Source of the DNA: Cupriavidus basilensis OR16
GTDB taxonomy: Bacteria > Pseudomonadota > Gammaproteobacteria > Burkholderiales > Burkholderiaceae
Direction of reading: 5' to 3'
NCBI RefSeq assembly: GCF_000243095.1
Contig: NZ_AHJE01000103.1
Span: 1 to 56,027, forward strand
DNA: 56,027 nt
Of this stretch, positions 24,169-32,128 are shown one piece after another; positions within the stretch are counted from its first letter, which is position 1, and each line of letters starts with the position of its first letter. A program made the translations under genes and the position numbers. Below the pieces are notes generated by a model. It was not told where the DNA came from and did no database searches. It saw nothing but the letters and a program-made list of their open reading frames with translations.

Positions 24169-25101
24169 ATGAATATCGATACATCTGGCGCCGCCGCGGC
24201 TTCCCCTGCCGCCGCCACGCAGGCCACGGAACCCATGCGGCGTGGCGGCGCCTGGCGCATGGTGGCGGCCATGGCCTTGTCGGGCACCATCGGCTGGTTC
24301 GTGGTGACCAGCGGGCAGTCGCCGCTGGACGTCGTGTTTTTCCGCTGCATCTTCGGCGGCGCCGCGCTGCTGGGCACGCTCGCCCTGCGGCGCGGCTGGC
24401 AGCCCATGCGCGCCGGCGACTGGGGCTGGCTGGCGCTGGGCGGCGTTACGCTGATCCTCAACTGGCTGGCCCTGTTCTCCGCCTATTCGTACAGCGGCAT
24501 TTCGGTGTCCACCGTGGTCTATCACACCCAGCCATTCTTCCTGCTGCTGCTGGCAGCGCTGTTCCAGCGCGAGGCCATCGCGCCCGGCCGGCTTGCCTGG
24601 CTGGTACTGGCCTTTGGCGGCGTGGTGCTGATTACCGGCCTGGAACACGGCGGCGGCGCCGGCGGCATGCTGGCCGGGGTCGGACTGGCGATGCTGGCGG
24701 CTTTGCTCTACGCGATCACCACCATGGCCACGCGCCGCCTCAAGGGGATTCCGGCCGGGCAGATCGCGGGCCTGCAGATGGCGATGGGGGTGGTCATGTT
24801 GTTCCCCCTGGCGCATCCGGCGGTCCAGACGTTCGGCGGGCGGACCTGGGGGGCATTGCTGGCGCTTGGCCTCGTGCATACCGGCGTGATGTACACGCTG
24901 CTATACGGCGCCTTCCAGCGCCTCAACGTGCTGTCGATCGCCACGCTCTCGTTTGTCTATCCGCTGGTGGCCATCGTGATCGATGTGCTGGTGTTCGGGG
25001 TGGTGCTCACGCCGCTGCAACTCGCTGGCATGGCGCTGGTCCTGTTGGCGGTGATCGGCAACCAGCTCGGCTGGAATCCGCTGCGGCGGGCGCGGGGCTG
25101 A
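24169..25101 (+). CDS. EamA/DMT-family transporter
   Basis: 310 residues with ten hydrophobic helices in two EamA repeats (about 28-160 and 170-300), an inner-membrane exporter of the drug/metabolite superfamily. Landmarks: WFVVTSGQSPLDVVFFRCIFGGAALL, quoted as helix 1-2 around residues 43-68, then YSYSGISVSTVVYHTQPFFLLL, LIGL-like turns and GLVHTGVMYTLLYGAFQRLN with LSFVYPLVAIVID in the second repeat. The start ATG 24169 has GTAGGAGATTGGC upstream. It is divergent from a LysR regulator that probably controls it. The substrate is unknown (amino acids or metabolites are typical). Confidence 0.9.
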   Translation: MNIDTSGAAAASPAAATQATEPMRRGGAWRMVAAMALSGTIGWFVVTSGQSPLDVVFFRCIFGGAALLGTLALRRGWQPMRAGDWGWLALGGVTLILNWLALFSAYSYSGISVSTVVYHTQPFFLLLLAALFQREAIAPGRLAWLVLAFGGVVLITGLEHGGGAGGMLAGVGLAMLAALLYAITTMATRRLKGIPAGQIAGLQMAMGVVMLFPLAHPAVQTFGGRTWGALLALGLVHTGVMYTLLYGAFQRLNVLSIATLSFVYPLVAIVIDVLVFGVVLTPLQLAGMALVLLAVIGNQLGWNPLRRARG

Positions 25102-25170
25102 CCCGGCGGCGGATTGGAGGGGGCGCTCGGTTGACGCGGCCCCAGCGCCCGTCCATCGTTTGCAGTATTA

Positions 25171-25184
25171 TCGAACGATCGTAC
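25171..25184. promoter_or_regulatory. Candidate palindromic operator before the thioesterase gene
   Basis: TCGAACGATCGTAC contains the 8-bp palindrome ACGATCGT and overlaps the presumed promoter (TATTAT at 25166-25171), 20-30 bp before the start. TetR-type regulators of fatty-acid genes in Burkholderiales use palindromes of this general kind; that link is inference. A related TCGAACGATCG occurs at 7111. Confidence 0.35.
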
Positions 25185-25200
25185 TTTTTTGGTCCACAAC

Positions 25201-26031
25201 ATGCCCGCCATGCCAGCCAGCCAGACCGTCCATTCCTTCGACCACGCGCTTGCGCTGGAGCCGGCCGGAGGCAACCTTTTCCATGGCCGCACCACGCCGG
25301 CTTACTGGAACATGATCGGCCCCTTCGGCGGCATCACCGCGGCCACCTTGTTGCAGGCCGCGCTGCAGCATCCCGAGCGGCTGGGCGATCCGTCCGCACT
25401 GACCGTCAATTTTGCCGGCCCGATCGTCGAAGGGCCGTTCGTGATCGAAGCGCGTCCGGTGCGCACCAACCGCAACACCCAGCACTGGACCATCGAACTG
25501 CGCCAGGGCGACGAAGTGGCGACCACCGCCACCGCCTTCTTCGCGGTGCGCCGCGAGACCTGGAATTGCGGCGAGGCGGTGTTCCCGCAGGTGCCGCCGG
25601 CAAGCGATGTCCCGCCGATGGCGGGCTTCGCACCGGTGCGCTGGCTGGATGCTTATGAGATGCGGCCGGTGCGCGGCGCCAAGCCGAATGCCGAGGCCGG
25701 CACCGAGAATCCTGACAGCCTGACGCAGTTCTGGCTGCGCGATGCGCCGGCACGCACGCCGGATTTCGCGTCGATGGCCGCCTGGTGCGACACTTTTTAC
25801 CCACGCATCTTTCTCAAGCGCGCCGGCTTCGTGCCGGCCGGCACGGTGTCGCTGACCACGTATTTCCATGCCGATGCCCCGACCCTGGCCGCGCTGGGCG
25901 ACAGCCATGTGCTGGGCAGCGCCCAGGCCCAGGTGTTCCGCCAGGGCTTCTTCGACCAGAGCGCGCAGATCTGGAGCCCGCAGGGCGAGCTGCTCGCGAC
26001 CTCGCACCAGATCGTCTACTACAAGCAGTAA
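25201..26031 (+). CDS. TesB-like acyl-CoA thioesterase (double hotdog)
   Basis: 276 residues. It would hydrolyse acyl-CoA to free acid and CoA in the cytoplasm. The first hotdog half contains AYWNMIGPFGGITAATLLQAALQHP and PSALTVNFAGPIVEGPFVI (around 35-85), then RNTQHWTIELRQGDEVATTATAFF. The second half has AWCDTFYPRIF, GTVSLTTYFHADAPTLAALG and QVFRQGFFDQSAQIWSPQGELLATSHQIVYYKQ near the C-terminus. The pattern, with substrate Asp/Gln in the SxQxxxx region, is that of the long TesB/4HBT-3 families. ATG 25201 was preferred over the upstream TTG (25189). It converges on ampG 20 bp away. The preferred acyl chain is unknown. Confidence 0.83.
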   Translation: MPAMPASQTVHSFDHALALEPAGGNLFHGRTTPAYWNMIGPFGGITAATLLQAALQHPERLGDPSALTVNFAGPIVEGPFVIEARPVRTNRNTQHWTIELRQGDEVATTATAFFAVRRETWNCGEAVFPQVPPASDVPPMAGFAPVRWLDAYEMRPVRGAKPNAEAGTENPDSLTQFWLRDAPARTPDFASMAAWCDTFYPRIFLKRAGFVPAGTVSLTTYFHADAPTLAALGDSHVLGSAQAQVFRQGFFDQSAQIWSPQGELLATSHQIVYYKQ

Positions 26032-26051
26032 GCGGCAAGCGCCGCGGGGTG

Positions 26052-27307
26052 TCAGGCCGCGGCGCGGGCCTGGGCCTCGTAGCGGTGCACGGTGTTGCGC
26101 ATCGCCCATAGCAGCACCACGCCGGGCACCGCCACCACCACGGTGCTCAGGTAAAAGGCCGACCAGCCATAGGCCTCCACCAGGTAGCCCGAGCTCGGCC
26201 CCACATAGACGCGCCCGACCGAGGCCAGCGCCGACAGCAGCGCGTACTGGGTGGCCGAGAACGAGCGGTTGCACAGCGTCATCAGCAGCGCCACGAAGGC
26301 CGCCGTGCCCATGCCGCCGCAGAGGTTCTCCACCGCGATGGTGGCGCCCATGGTCCACAGGTGCGGCGGCGTCACCGCCAGGATCCAGTAGCCGAGGTTG
26401 GACACCCCCTGCAGGATGCCGAACAGCAGCAGCGAGCGGTACAGGCCCAGGCGCACCATCAGCGTGCCGCCGAACAGCGCGCCCACGATGGTGGCGGCCA
26501 GCCCCAGCGTCTTGTTGACCAGGCCGACTTCGCCGGCCGAAAAGCCCACGCCGCGGATCAGGAAGGTGGTGGACAGGCTGCCGGCAAACGCATCGCCCAG
26601 CTTGTAGAGCACGATCAGAAGCAGCAGCCACCAGGCGCCGGGGCGCGAGAAGAAGTCGCGCAGCGGGCCCAGGATGGCTTCTTCCATGGAGCGCGGCATG
26701 CGCGCGGGCGATTCCGCCTCGGGCGCCCACAGCAGGCTGATGATGCCGATGCCCATCAACCCCGCCATCAGCAGGTACATCTGCTGCCAGCCCAGCACGC
26801 GGTCGGCCAGCCACAGCGCCAGCCCGCCTGACACCAGCATCGCCAGCCGGTAGCCAAGCACCTTGACCGCAGCCCCACGCCGCGCTCCGGCGCGCGCAGC
26901 ACGTCGGTGCTGTAGGCGTCGAACACGATGTCCTGCGAGGCCGACATGAAGGCCACCAGCGTGGCCAGCGCCGCCAGCATCCACAGTGCCTCGCGCGGCG
27001 GGCAGAAGGCCATGCCCGCAATGCCCAGCACCAGCCCGATCTGGGTCGCCAGCAGCCAGCCGCGGCGCCGCCCCAGCAGCGGCGGCGTGTAGCGGTCCAT
27101 CAGCGGGGCCCACAGGAACTTGAAGATATAGGCCTGGCCCACCAGCGAGAAGAAGCCGATGGTCTTGATATCAAGCCCTTCCACCGTCATCCAGGCCTGC
27201 AATGTGCCGGAGGTGAGCGCCAGCGGCAGCCCGGACGCGAAGCCCAGCGTGAGCATGGCGCCGATGCGGCGATTGCGGAAAATGTCGAGATAGGCTTGAA
27301 AGGTCAT
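26052..27307 (-). pseudogene. ampG: AmpG-family muropeptide MFS transporter, frameshifted in a C homopolymer
   Basis: An inner-membrane permease importing anhydro-muropeptides for cell-wall recycling. The first frame (from 27307) gives FRNRRIGAMLTLGFASGLPL, LVGQAYIFKFLWAPLMDRY and MSASQDIVFDAYSTDVLRAP with ERGVG, then breaks. The neighbouring frame resumes with AAVKVLGYRLAMLVSGGLAL and continues through KLGDAFAGSLSTTFLIRGVG, GGMGTAAFVALLMTLCN and the last helices to 26052. The SASQDIVFDA...GYRLAMLVSGG string is diagnostic for AmpG. The break falls in CCCC at 26873-26876; one more C restores a single reading frame of about 418 residues. A homopolymer sequencing error is the first suspicion. 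If real, cell-wall recycling would be lost here. Confidence 0.88.
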
Positions 27308-27313
27308 GAATCA

Positions 27314-27349
27314 GGATGGCAATCGGGATGGCAATCGGGGTGGCATTCA
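27314..27349. repeat. 12-bp tandem repeat, three copies
   Basis: GGATGGCAATCG occurs twice in succession (27314-27325, 27326-27337), followed by a diverged copy GGGTGGCATTCA (27338-27349). It lies directly upstream of the ampG start, between divergent ampG and the M48 peptidase gene. Confidence 0.85.
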
Positions 27350-27488
27350 GGCGGGGCAAGGCGCCGTGTATTATTGCATTACCGTCAGCGCCGACCCGAT
27401 GAGCGGGATGCGCCGGACCCATACGGTGTCCTGGGCGCAACACCCTTGCTCACCCTGCTTGCCGAAAACCGCATCCAAGGAATCGTCC

Positions 27489-28481
27489 ATGTCCGATCGC
27501 CAGCGTTGTCAGTGCCGCCACCGGCGGGCCGGGATTGCGTTGCCACGTCGATTGGCCGCGCTGGCGCTGGCAGCCAGCGCCGCGCTGAGCATGAGCGCGG
27601 TCCGGGCTCAGGCCCAGCCCCAGGACGCCGAAGATGGCATCCGCGTGCAACGCGGCGGCGCTTCCATCCGCCAGATCGTGCCGGTCGAAGTCATCGAGCA
27701 GCAGGCCTCGCAGGAGTACGAGCAGCTCAAGGAAGAGGCGCAGGCCAAGAAGACGCTGGCCGGTGACAACAACCCGCAACTGGTGCGCCTGCGCGCCATC
27801 GCCAAGCGCATCCTGCCGCAGACCCCGCGCTGGAATGAGCGCGCGAAGCAATGGAAGTGGGAGGTGAACCTGATCAATTCCAAGCAGGTCAATGCGTTCT
27901 GCATGCCAGGCGGCAAGATCGCCTTCTACTCCGGCCTGCTCGACCAGCTCAAGCTGACCGACGACGAAGTCGCCATGGTGATGGGCCACGAAATCGCTCA
28001 CGCGCTGCAGGAGCATGCGCGCGAGCGGGCGGCCAAGTCCGAGATCACCAACCTGGGCGCCAACGTGATCTCGCAACTGTTCGGCTTCGGCAATCTCGGC
28101 AATATGGCCCTGGGCACCGGGGCGCAGCTGCTCACGCTGCGGTTCTCGCGCTCGGACGAGACCGAGGCCGACCTGGTCGGCATGGACATCGCCGCGCGTG
28201 CTGGCTATGACCCGCGCGCCGCCGTGTCGCTGTGGCAGAAAATGGGCGCGGTCTCGCAAACCTCGGCGCAGTCGGGCTCGGAGTTCCTCTCCACCCATCC
28301 ATCCGGGCGCACCCGCATCGCGGAGCTGGAGAAGCATCTGCCCGAGGTGTTGCCGCTCTACGCGCGCGCGATCGATTCCAGCGTTGGCAAGCTGCCGGCT
28401 TATCGCGCCAATATGGCTAACCTGGGCGGCGCGCCGGTCGACAGCGGCGACGACGACCGGCAAAAGCCACTAAAAAAGTAA
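27489..28481 (+). CDS. M48-family zinc metallopeptidase, exported
   Basis: 330 residues. An N-terminal signal or anchor (about 15-40, RRLAALALAASAALSMSAVRAQ, with an Ala-rich core) sends it to the periplasm. The catalytic motif is HEIAH (167-171) in VMGHEIAHALQEHARER, with the downstream zinc Glu in DETEADLVGMDIAARAGYDP and the family's THPSGRTRI. These are features of periplasmic M48 proteases such as LoiP/YcaL/BepA, which degrade or refold outer-membrane proteins; no TPR domain follows, so LoiP/YcaL-like is nearer. Upstream is divergent ampG; downstream (75 bp) is another exported protein. The start ATG 27489 is weakly supported by AAGGAATCGTCC. Confidence 0.9.
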   Translation: MSDRQRCQCRHRRAGIALPRRLAALALAASAALSMSAVRAQAQPQDAEDGIRVQRGGASIRQIVPVEVIEQQASQEYEQLKEEAQAKKTLAGDNNPQLVRLRAIAKRILPQTPRWNERAKQWKWEVNLINSKQVNAFCMPGGKIAFYSGLLDQLKLTDDEVAMVMGHEIAHALQEHARERAAKSEITNLGANVISQLFGFGNLGNMALGTGAQLLTLRFSRSDETEADLVGMDIAARAGYDPRAAVSLWQKMGAVSQTSAQSGSEFLSTHPSGRTRIAELEKHLPEVLPLYARAIDSSVGKLPAYRANMANLGGAPVDSGDDDRQKPLKK

Positions 28482-28556
28482 AGACGCCCGAGAGGCTCTC
28501 TTTATGGTGGATCCTGTACGATAAAAACATCGAACCGGGGCAATGAGGAGAAGACC

Positions 28557-29030
28557 ATGAAGCATTGGGTGCGATTCAGCCTGGTGGCTGGCGCCATGCT
28601 GGCGGGCGGCAGCGCGCAGGCGGCCGACCAGTTGCTGAACATGCCGATCGAAAAGGCGCTGGCGACGCCGGCGGCCAAGGAGCGCGTGGATCCGTCGATC
28701 AAGCTGTTGTTTGGTTTCAACAAGCTGCCGGGCGCGCACGATGGGCAGTCCTTCAAGACCGTCAAGCGCATGCGGCGGCCTATCGACAACAGCCGTGCCA
28801 CCGGCGGTCCGCCGCCGCCAGGCGACGAGGAACTGTGCGCCACCATCTTTATCCAGGCGGTGCAGGAACTGCAGCAGCGCGCGACCAAGGACGGCGGCAA
28901 CGCCGTGGTCGATATCCGCAGCAACTGGAAGGACGACGAGACCGCGAGCGACAGCACCTATGTCTGCGCCAAGGGCAGCGCCTATCTTGGCGTTGCGCTC
29001 AAGGGCATGGTGGTCAAGGCCGGGGGCTGA
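28557..29030 (+). CDS. Small exported protein of unknown function, possibly cysteine-bridged
   Basis: 157 residues with a clear Sec signal peptide (MKHWVRFSLVAGAMLAGGSA, cut after AQA). The mature part includes IEKALATPAAKERVDPSIK, ELCATIFIQAVQELQQRATK, GGNAVVDIRSNWKD and YVCAKGSAYLGVALKGMVVK. Two cysteines (in LCATIF and YVCAKG) could form a disulfide. Proteins of this pattern in Burkholderiaceae are often labelled excinuclease ABC subunit A, but nothing here resembles an ABC ATPase. A GGGCAATGAGGAGAAG ribosome site precedes the start. A strong terminator lies 30 bp after the stop. The function is unknown. Confidence 0.8.
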   Translation: MKHWVRFSLVAGAMLAGGSAQAADQLLNMPIEKALATPAAKERVDPSIKLLFGFNKLPGAHDGQSFKTVKRMRRPIDNSRATGGPPPPGDEELCATIFIQAVQELQQRATKDGGNAVVDIRSNWKDDETASDSTYVCAKGSAYLGVALKGMVVKAGG

Positions 29031-29060
29031 TCAAGACGCTGCCTGAAGGCGGAAGGCGAA

Positions 29061-29091
29061 AAAAAGCCGGCGAACCCATCGCCGGCTTTTT
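29061..29091 (+). terminator. Bidirectional rho-independent terminator
   Basis: A 12-bp stem (AAAAAGCCGGCG with CGCCGGCTTTTT) around a short loop. It has A-runs on one side and T-runs on the other, so it can end both the plus-strand exported-protein transcript and the convergent argC transcript. Confidence 0.93.
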
Positions 29092-29126
29092 CATTGGCGG
29101 GCGGATAGTGCCGCCGCATCAGTGCA

Positions 29127-30074
29127 TCAGGCGCTCAGGCCGGTCGCTTCGTCCGCGCCGACATGCACGTTCATGCATTGCACGGCAGCGCCGGCAGCGC
29201 CCTTGCCCAGGTTGTCCAGGCGCGCCATCAGCACGATGCGCTCGGCCGAGCCGAACACGAACAGGTCAACGCGGTTGGTGTCGTTGCTGGCCTGCACGTC
29301 GAAGAAGCCGCCGTCCAGGTTGGCTTCGTCGCCGACCGGCATCACGCGCACGAACTGCTCGCCTTCGTAGTGCTTGCGGTAGATATCGGCGATCTGTTCC
29401 GGCGTGACCTGGCGCGCCAGGCGATCCGGGTACACCGGCACTGTCACGGCCAGGCCCTTGAGGAAATTGCCGACGATCGGGTTGAAGATGGGCGCTTGCG
29501 CCAAGCCGGCCTGCACGCGCATCTCGGGCAGGTGCTTGTGCGCGAGGCCAAGCGAGTACGGGCGCGGGCTATCCAGCTTCGGGTTACCGCCGGCTTCGAA
29601 CTCGGCAATCATCTGCTTGCCGCCGCCGCTGTAGCCGGTCAGCGAGAACGCCGAGACGGGATAGTCGGCTTGCATCACGCCGGCTTCCACCAGCGGACGC
29701 ACCGCCATCAGGAAGGCGCTGGCGTGGCAGCCCGGCACCGCGATGCGCTTGCTGGTGCGGATCTTCTCGCGCTGGCCGCGCGTGAGTTCCGGCAGGCCAT
29801 AGGCCCAGCTATCGGTGGTGCGGAACGCCGTGCTGGCGTCGATCACGCAGGTATTGGGGTTGGTCACCAACGCCACGGCCTCGCGCGAGGCAACGTCGGG
29901 CAGGCACAGGAAAGCGACGTCGGCGGCATTCAAAAAGCGTGCTCGTTCGGCCGGATCCTTGCGCTTGTCATCGGCGATACGCAGCAGCTCCACATCGGAA
30001 CGGCCGGAGAGATAGTCGAGCAACCGGAGACCGGTGGTGCCTTCCTGACCATCTACGAACACTTTGAAAACCAT
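29127..30074 (-). CDS. argC: N-acetyl-gamma-glutamyl-phosphate reductase, type 2
   Basis: The third step of arginine synthesis: NADPH reduction of acetylglutamyl phosphate to the semialdehyde. 315 residues of the shorter type 2 ArgC: MVFKVFVDGQEGTTGLRLLD (dinucleotide loop), the active Cys116 in IAVPGCHASAFLMAVRPL, FSLTGYSGGGKQMI, LAHKHLPEMR and NLGKGAAGAAVQCMN. ATG 30074 (MVFKVFVDGQ) is preferred; the longer frame extends into the leader. It stands alone, with argB 16 kb away, and converges on the exported-protein gene. Confidence 0.96.
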   Translation of the reverse strand: MVFKVFVDGQEGTTGLRLLDYLSGRSDVELLRIADDKRKDPAERARFLNAADVAFLCLPDVASREAVALVTNPNTCVIDASTAFRTTDSWAYGLPELTRGQREKIRTSKRIAVPGCHASAFLMAVRPLVEAGVMQADYPVSAFSLTGYSGGGKQMIAEFEAGGNPKLDSPRPYSLGLAHKHLPEMRVQAGLAQAPIFNPIVGNFLKGLAVTVPVYPDRLARQVTPEQIADIYRKHYEGEQFVRVMPVGDEANLDGGFFDVQASNDTNRVDLFVFGSAERIVLMARLDNLGKGAAGAAVQCMNVHVGADEATGLSA

Positions 30075-30199
30075 GGCGGACTCACTTGGAAATACGAAAG
30101 GTCCCACGCCGGAATCGGATGGGAACCTGCATTGTAACTAGGTTGGGGGGACGTCGCAGGGTGCATGCCGCAGTGCAACGCAAATCCCTTTGTTATTCG

Positions 30200-30214
30200 T
30201 AACCTAGTAGGTTA
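30200..30214. promoter_or_regulatory. MqsA-type operator palindrome
   Basis: TAACCT-AGT-AGGTTA is a perfect 6-3-6 palindrome and fits the AACCT...AGGTT sites bound by MqsA antitoxins. It lies 6 bp before the surviving mqsR start. A related TAACTAGGTT occurs at 30135-30144. Confidence 0.75.
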
Positions 30215-30220
30215 AATTCG

Positions 30221-30432
30221 GTGGAGAAGCATACGTCTCATAGCAGGCTCCCGGTGATGATGGCAGGAGGCTGGGCCTGGAACAGCGCGAGGCCGCCGGG
30301 ATCTTCGGCGGCGGCGTCAATGCCTTCTCGCGCTATGAAACCGGCAAGTCCAAGCGGCCGCTGGCGCTGGTCAAGCTGCTCAAGGTGCTGGAGCGGCACC
30401 CCGAGTTGCTTGAAGAAGTGCGCTCGGCGTAG
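30221..30432 (+). pseudogene. mqsRA toxin-antitoxin remnant (mqsR 5' end joined to mqsA 3' end)
   Basis: The first codons (GTG 30221, or an ATG changed to GTG) read EKHTSHSRLPVM, which resembles the conserved N-terminus of the MqsR toxin (MEKRTPHTRL in E. coli). After about 14 codons the sequence switches, two bases out of frame, to LGLEQREAAGIFGGGVNAF, SRYETGKSKRPLALVKLLKV and LERHPELLEEVRSA, the DNA-binding C-terminal helix-turn-helix of the MqsA antitoxin, ending at 30432. The toxin's catalytic body and the antitoxin's zinc domain are missing, so one deletion (junction near 30260) has removed several hundred bases. The operator upstream is intact. No functional protein is expected. Confidence 0.8.
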
Positions 30433-30445
30433 CCGGCGCGCCTGC

Positions 30446-31221
30446 TTACAACGGGAAGTCGTAGTCGATCGACAGCGGCGCGTGATCGCTGAACTTCTCA
30501 TCCTTGTAGATCGAGGTGGCCTGCGCGGTCTCGGCGATTTTCGCCGTGGCCAGGTGGTAATCGATGCGCCACCCGACGTTCTTGGCATAGGCCTGGCCGC
30601 GGTTGCTCCACCAGGTGTACTGCTCGGGGCGCGGGTCCAGCTTGCGGAACACGTCCACATAGCCGTGCACATCGAACAGCTCGCCGATCCAGCCGCGCTC
30701 TTCCGGCAGGAAACCCGAATTCTTCAGGTTGCCCTTCCAGTTCTTGATGTCGATTTCCTTGTGGGCGATGTTGACGTCGCCGCACAGCACGATCTCGCGC
30801 CCGCTGGCCTTGAGTTGCAGCAGGTGGGGCAGGAAGGCTTCCATGAAGCGGAACTTCGCTTGCTGGCGTTCTTCCCCGCTGGAGCCCGAGGGCACGTAGA
30901 CCGAGATTACGGCGAGATGCGGATACTGCACCTCTACATAACGGCCTTCGTTATCGAACTCGTCGACACCAAAGCCGGTGATGACACGCTCGGGCTTGTG
31001 CCGGGTATAGAGGCCGACGCCGCTATAGCCTTTTTTTCCGCATAATGGAAGTAGCCGTGGTAGCCATGTGGCGCCAGGAACGCTTCCGTCATGTCGGCAG
31101 CCTGTGCCTTGAGCTCCTGGACGCAGACCATGTCGGCGTCCTGCTTGCCCATCCATTCGAAAAAGCCTTTCTTGGCCGCGGAGCGGATGCCGTTGAGGTT
31201 GGCGCTGATAATCCGTAACAT
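30446..31221 (-). pseudogene. xth: Exodeoxyribonuclease III, frameshifted in an A/T homopolymer
   Basis: A DNA-repair nuclease and AP endonuclease of the EEP family. From ATG 31221: MLRIISANLNGIRSAAKKGF, catalytic Glu in CVQELKAQA, GYHGYFHYAEKK, then the frame is lost. The adjacent frame resumes with GYSGVGLYTRHKPERVITGF, YVPSGSSGEERQQAKFRFME, the Asp/Asn pair in LCGDVNIAHKEIDIKNW and the terminal DHAPLSIDYD with the catalytic His. The break is a run of seven T (31031-31037, A on the coding strand); eight would give a 258-residue, normal-length protein. A homopolymer miscount is likely. It is divergent from pyrE, 30 bp apart. Confidence 0.9.
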
Positions 31222-31251
31222 CTCGGGAAATTTTGAAATCAGAGAGAAAAG

Positions 31252-31941
31252 ATGACGCAGCAGACGACGCCGCAGCCCGGCGCTGGCGACCTGAGCCAGA
31301 CCTTCATCCGCTTCGCGCTCGACGCTGGCGTGCTGTCCTTCGGCGAATTCGTGACCAAAGCGGGCCGCAAGTCGCCGTATTTCTTCAATGCAGGCCTGTT
31401 CAACCAGGGTGCGATGCTGGGCCAGGTGGCGCAATTCTATGCGAAAACCCTGCTGGCCTCCGGTTTGGAGTTTGACGTGCTGTTTGGGCCGGCGTACAAA
31501 GGCATCACGCTGGCGTCCGCGACCGCGGTGGCGCTGGCCGGGCTCGGCCGTGACGTTGGCTTCGCCTACAACCGCAAGGAAGCCAAGGACCACGGCGAAG
31601 GCGGCACGCTGGTGGGCGCCAAGCTGCAGGGCAAGGTCGTGATCATCGACGACGTGATCTCGGCCGGCACCTCGGTGCGCGAGTCGATGGCGATGATCCG
31701 CGCGGCTGGCGCGGAGCCGGCTGCCGTGCTGATCGCGCTCGACCGCATGGAAAAGAGCGGTACGGCCGACCAGGTCGGGACGCATTCCGCAGTGCAGGAC
31801 GTGCAGCGCGAATATGGCGTGCCGGTGATCTCCATCGCCAGCCTGAAGGATCTGCTGGCTTACCTGGACGCATCGCAGGATCCCGCACTGGGCGGTTCGC
31901 GCGAGGCCGTGGCTGCCTATCGGCAGCGCTACGGCGTATAG
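31252..31941 (+). CDS. pyrE: Orotate phosphoribosyltransferase
   Basis: 229 residues. It joins orotate to PRPP, the fifth step of pyrimidine synthesis, in the cytoplasm. Visible: SQTFIRFALDAGVLSFGEF, KAGRKSPYFFNAGLFNQG (substrate loop), FGPAYKGITLASATAVALA, FAYNRKEAKDHGEGG (flexible catalytic loop with Lys residues) and the PRPP motif VVIIDDVISAGTSVRES. The length is slightly above the E. coli enzyme because of N- and C-terminal tails. ATG 31252 follows AGAGAGAAAAG. It is monocistronic as far as can be seen and divergent from xth. Confidence 0.97.
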   Translation: MTQQTTPQPGAGDLSQTFIRFALDAGVLSFGEFVTKAGRKSPYFFNAGLFNQGAMLGQVAQFYAKTLLASGLEFDVLFGPAYKGITLASATAVALAGLGRDVGFAYNRKEAKDHGEGGTLVGAKLQGKVVIIDDVISAGTSVRESMAMIRAAGAEPAAVLIALDRMEKSGTADQVGTHSAVQDVQREYGVPVISIASLKDLLAYLDASQDPALGGSREAVAAYRQRYGV

Positions 31942-32128
31942 TCTGGAACCTGTTGCCTGTTGTTTGCAAAGCTTTCCCGCAATGCAGCAGATAACCGGGA
32001 ACCGCGCAGGAAAATCGCCGGTCTGACTGATCTCGCTGGCCGGCCCCACCGGATCCCTGGGCCGCCGGCGATTCGCCTTGCCGCCCGGCAAGGTGGCACA
32101 GCATCTCTTTCCTGGAGGTTAGCTGGCG

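Noticed and set aside
30221..31045. 274-codon plus-strand protein starting with the MqsR-like N-terminus
   Set aside because: After the first 14 codons this frame is antisense to xth and unrelated to any MqsR; the MqsA segment is in a different frame.
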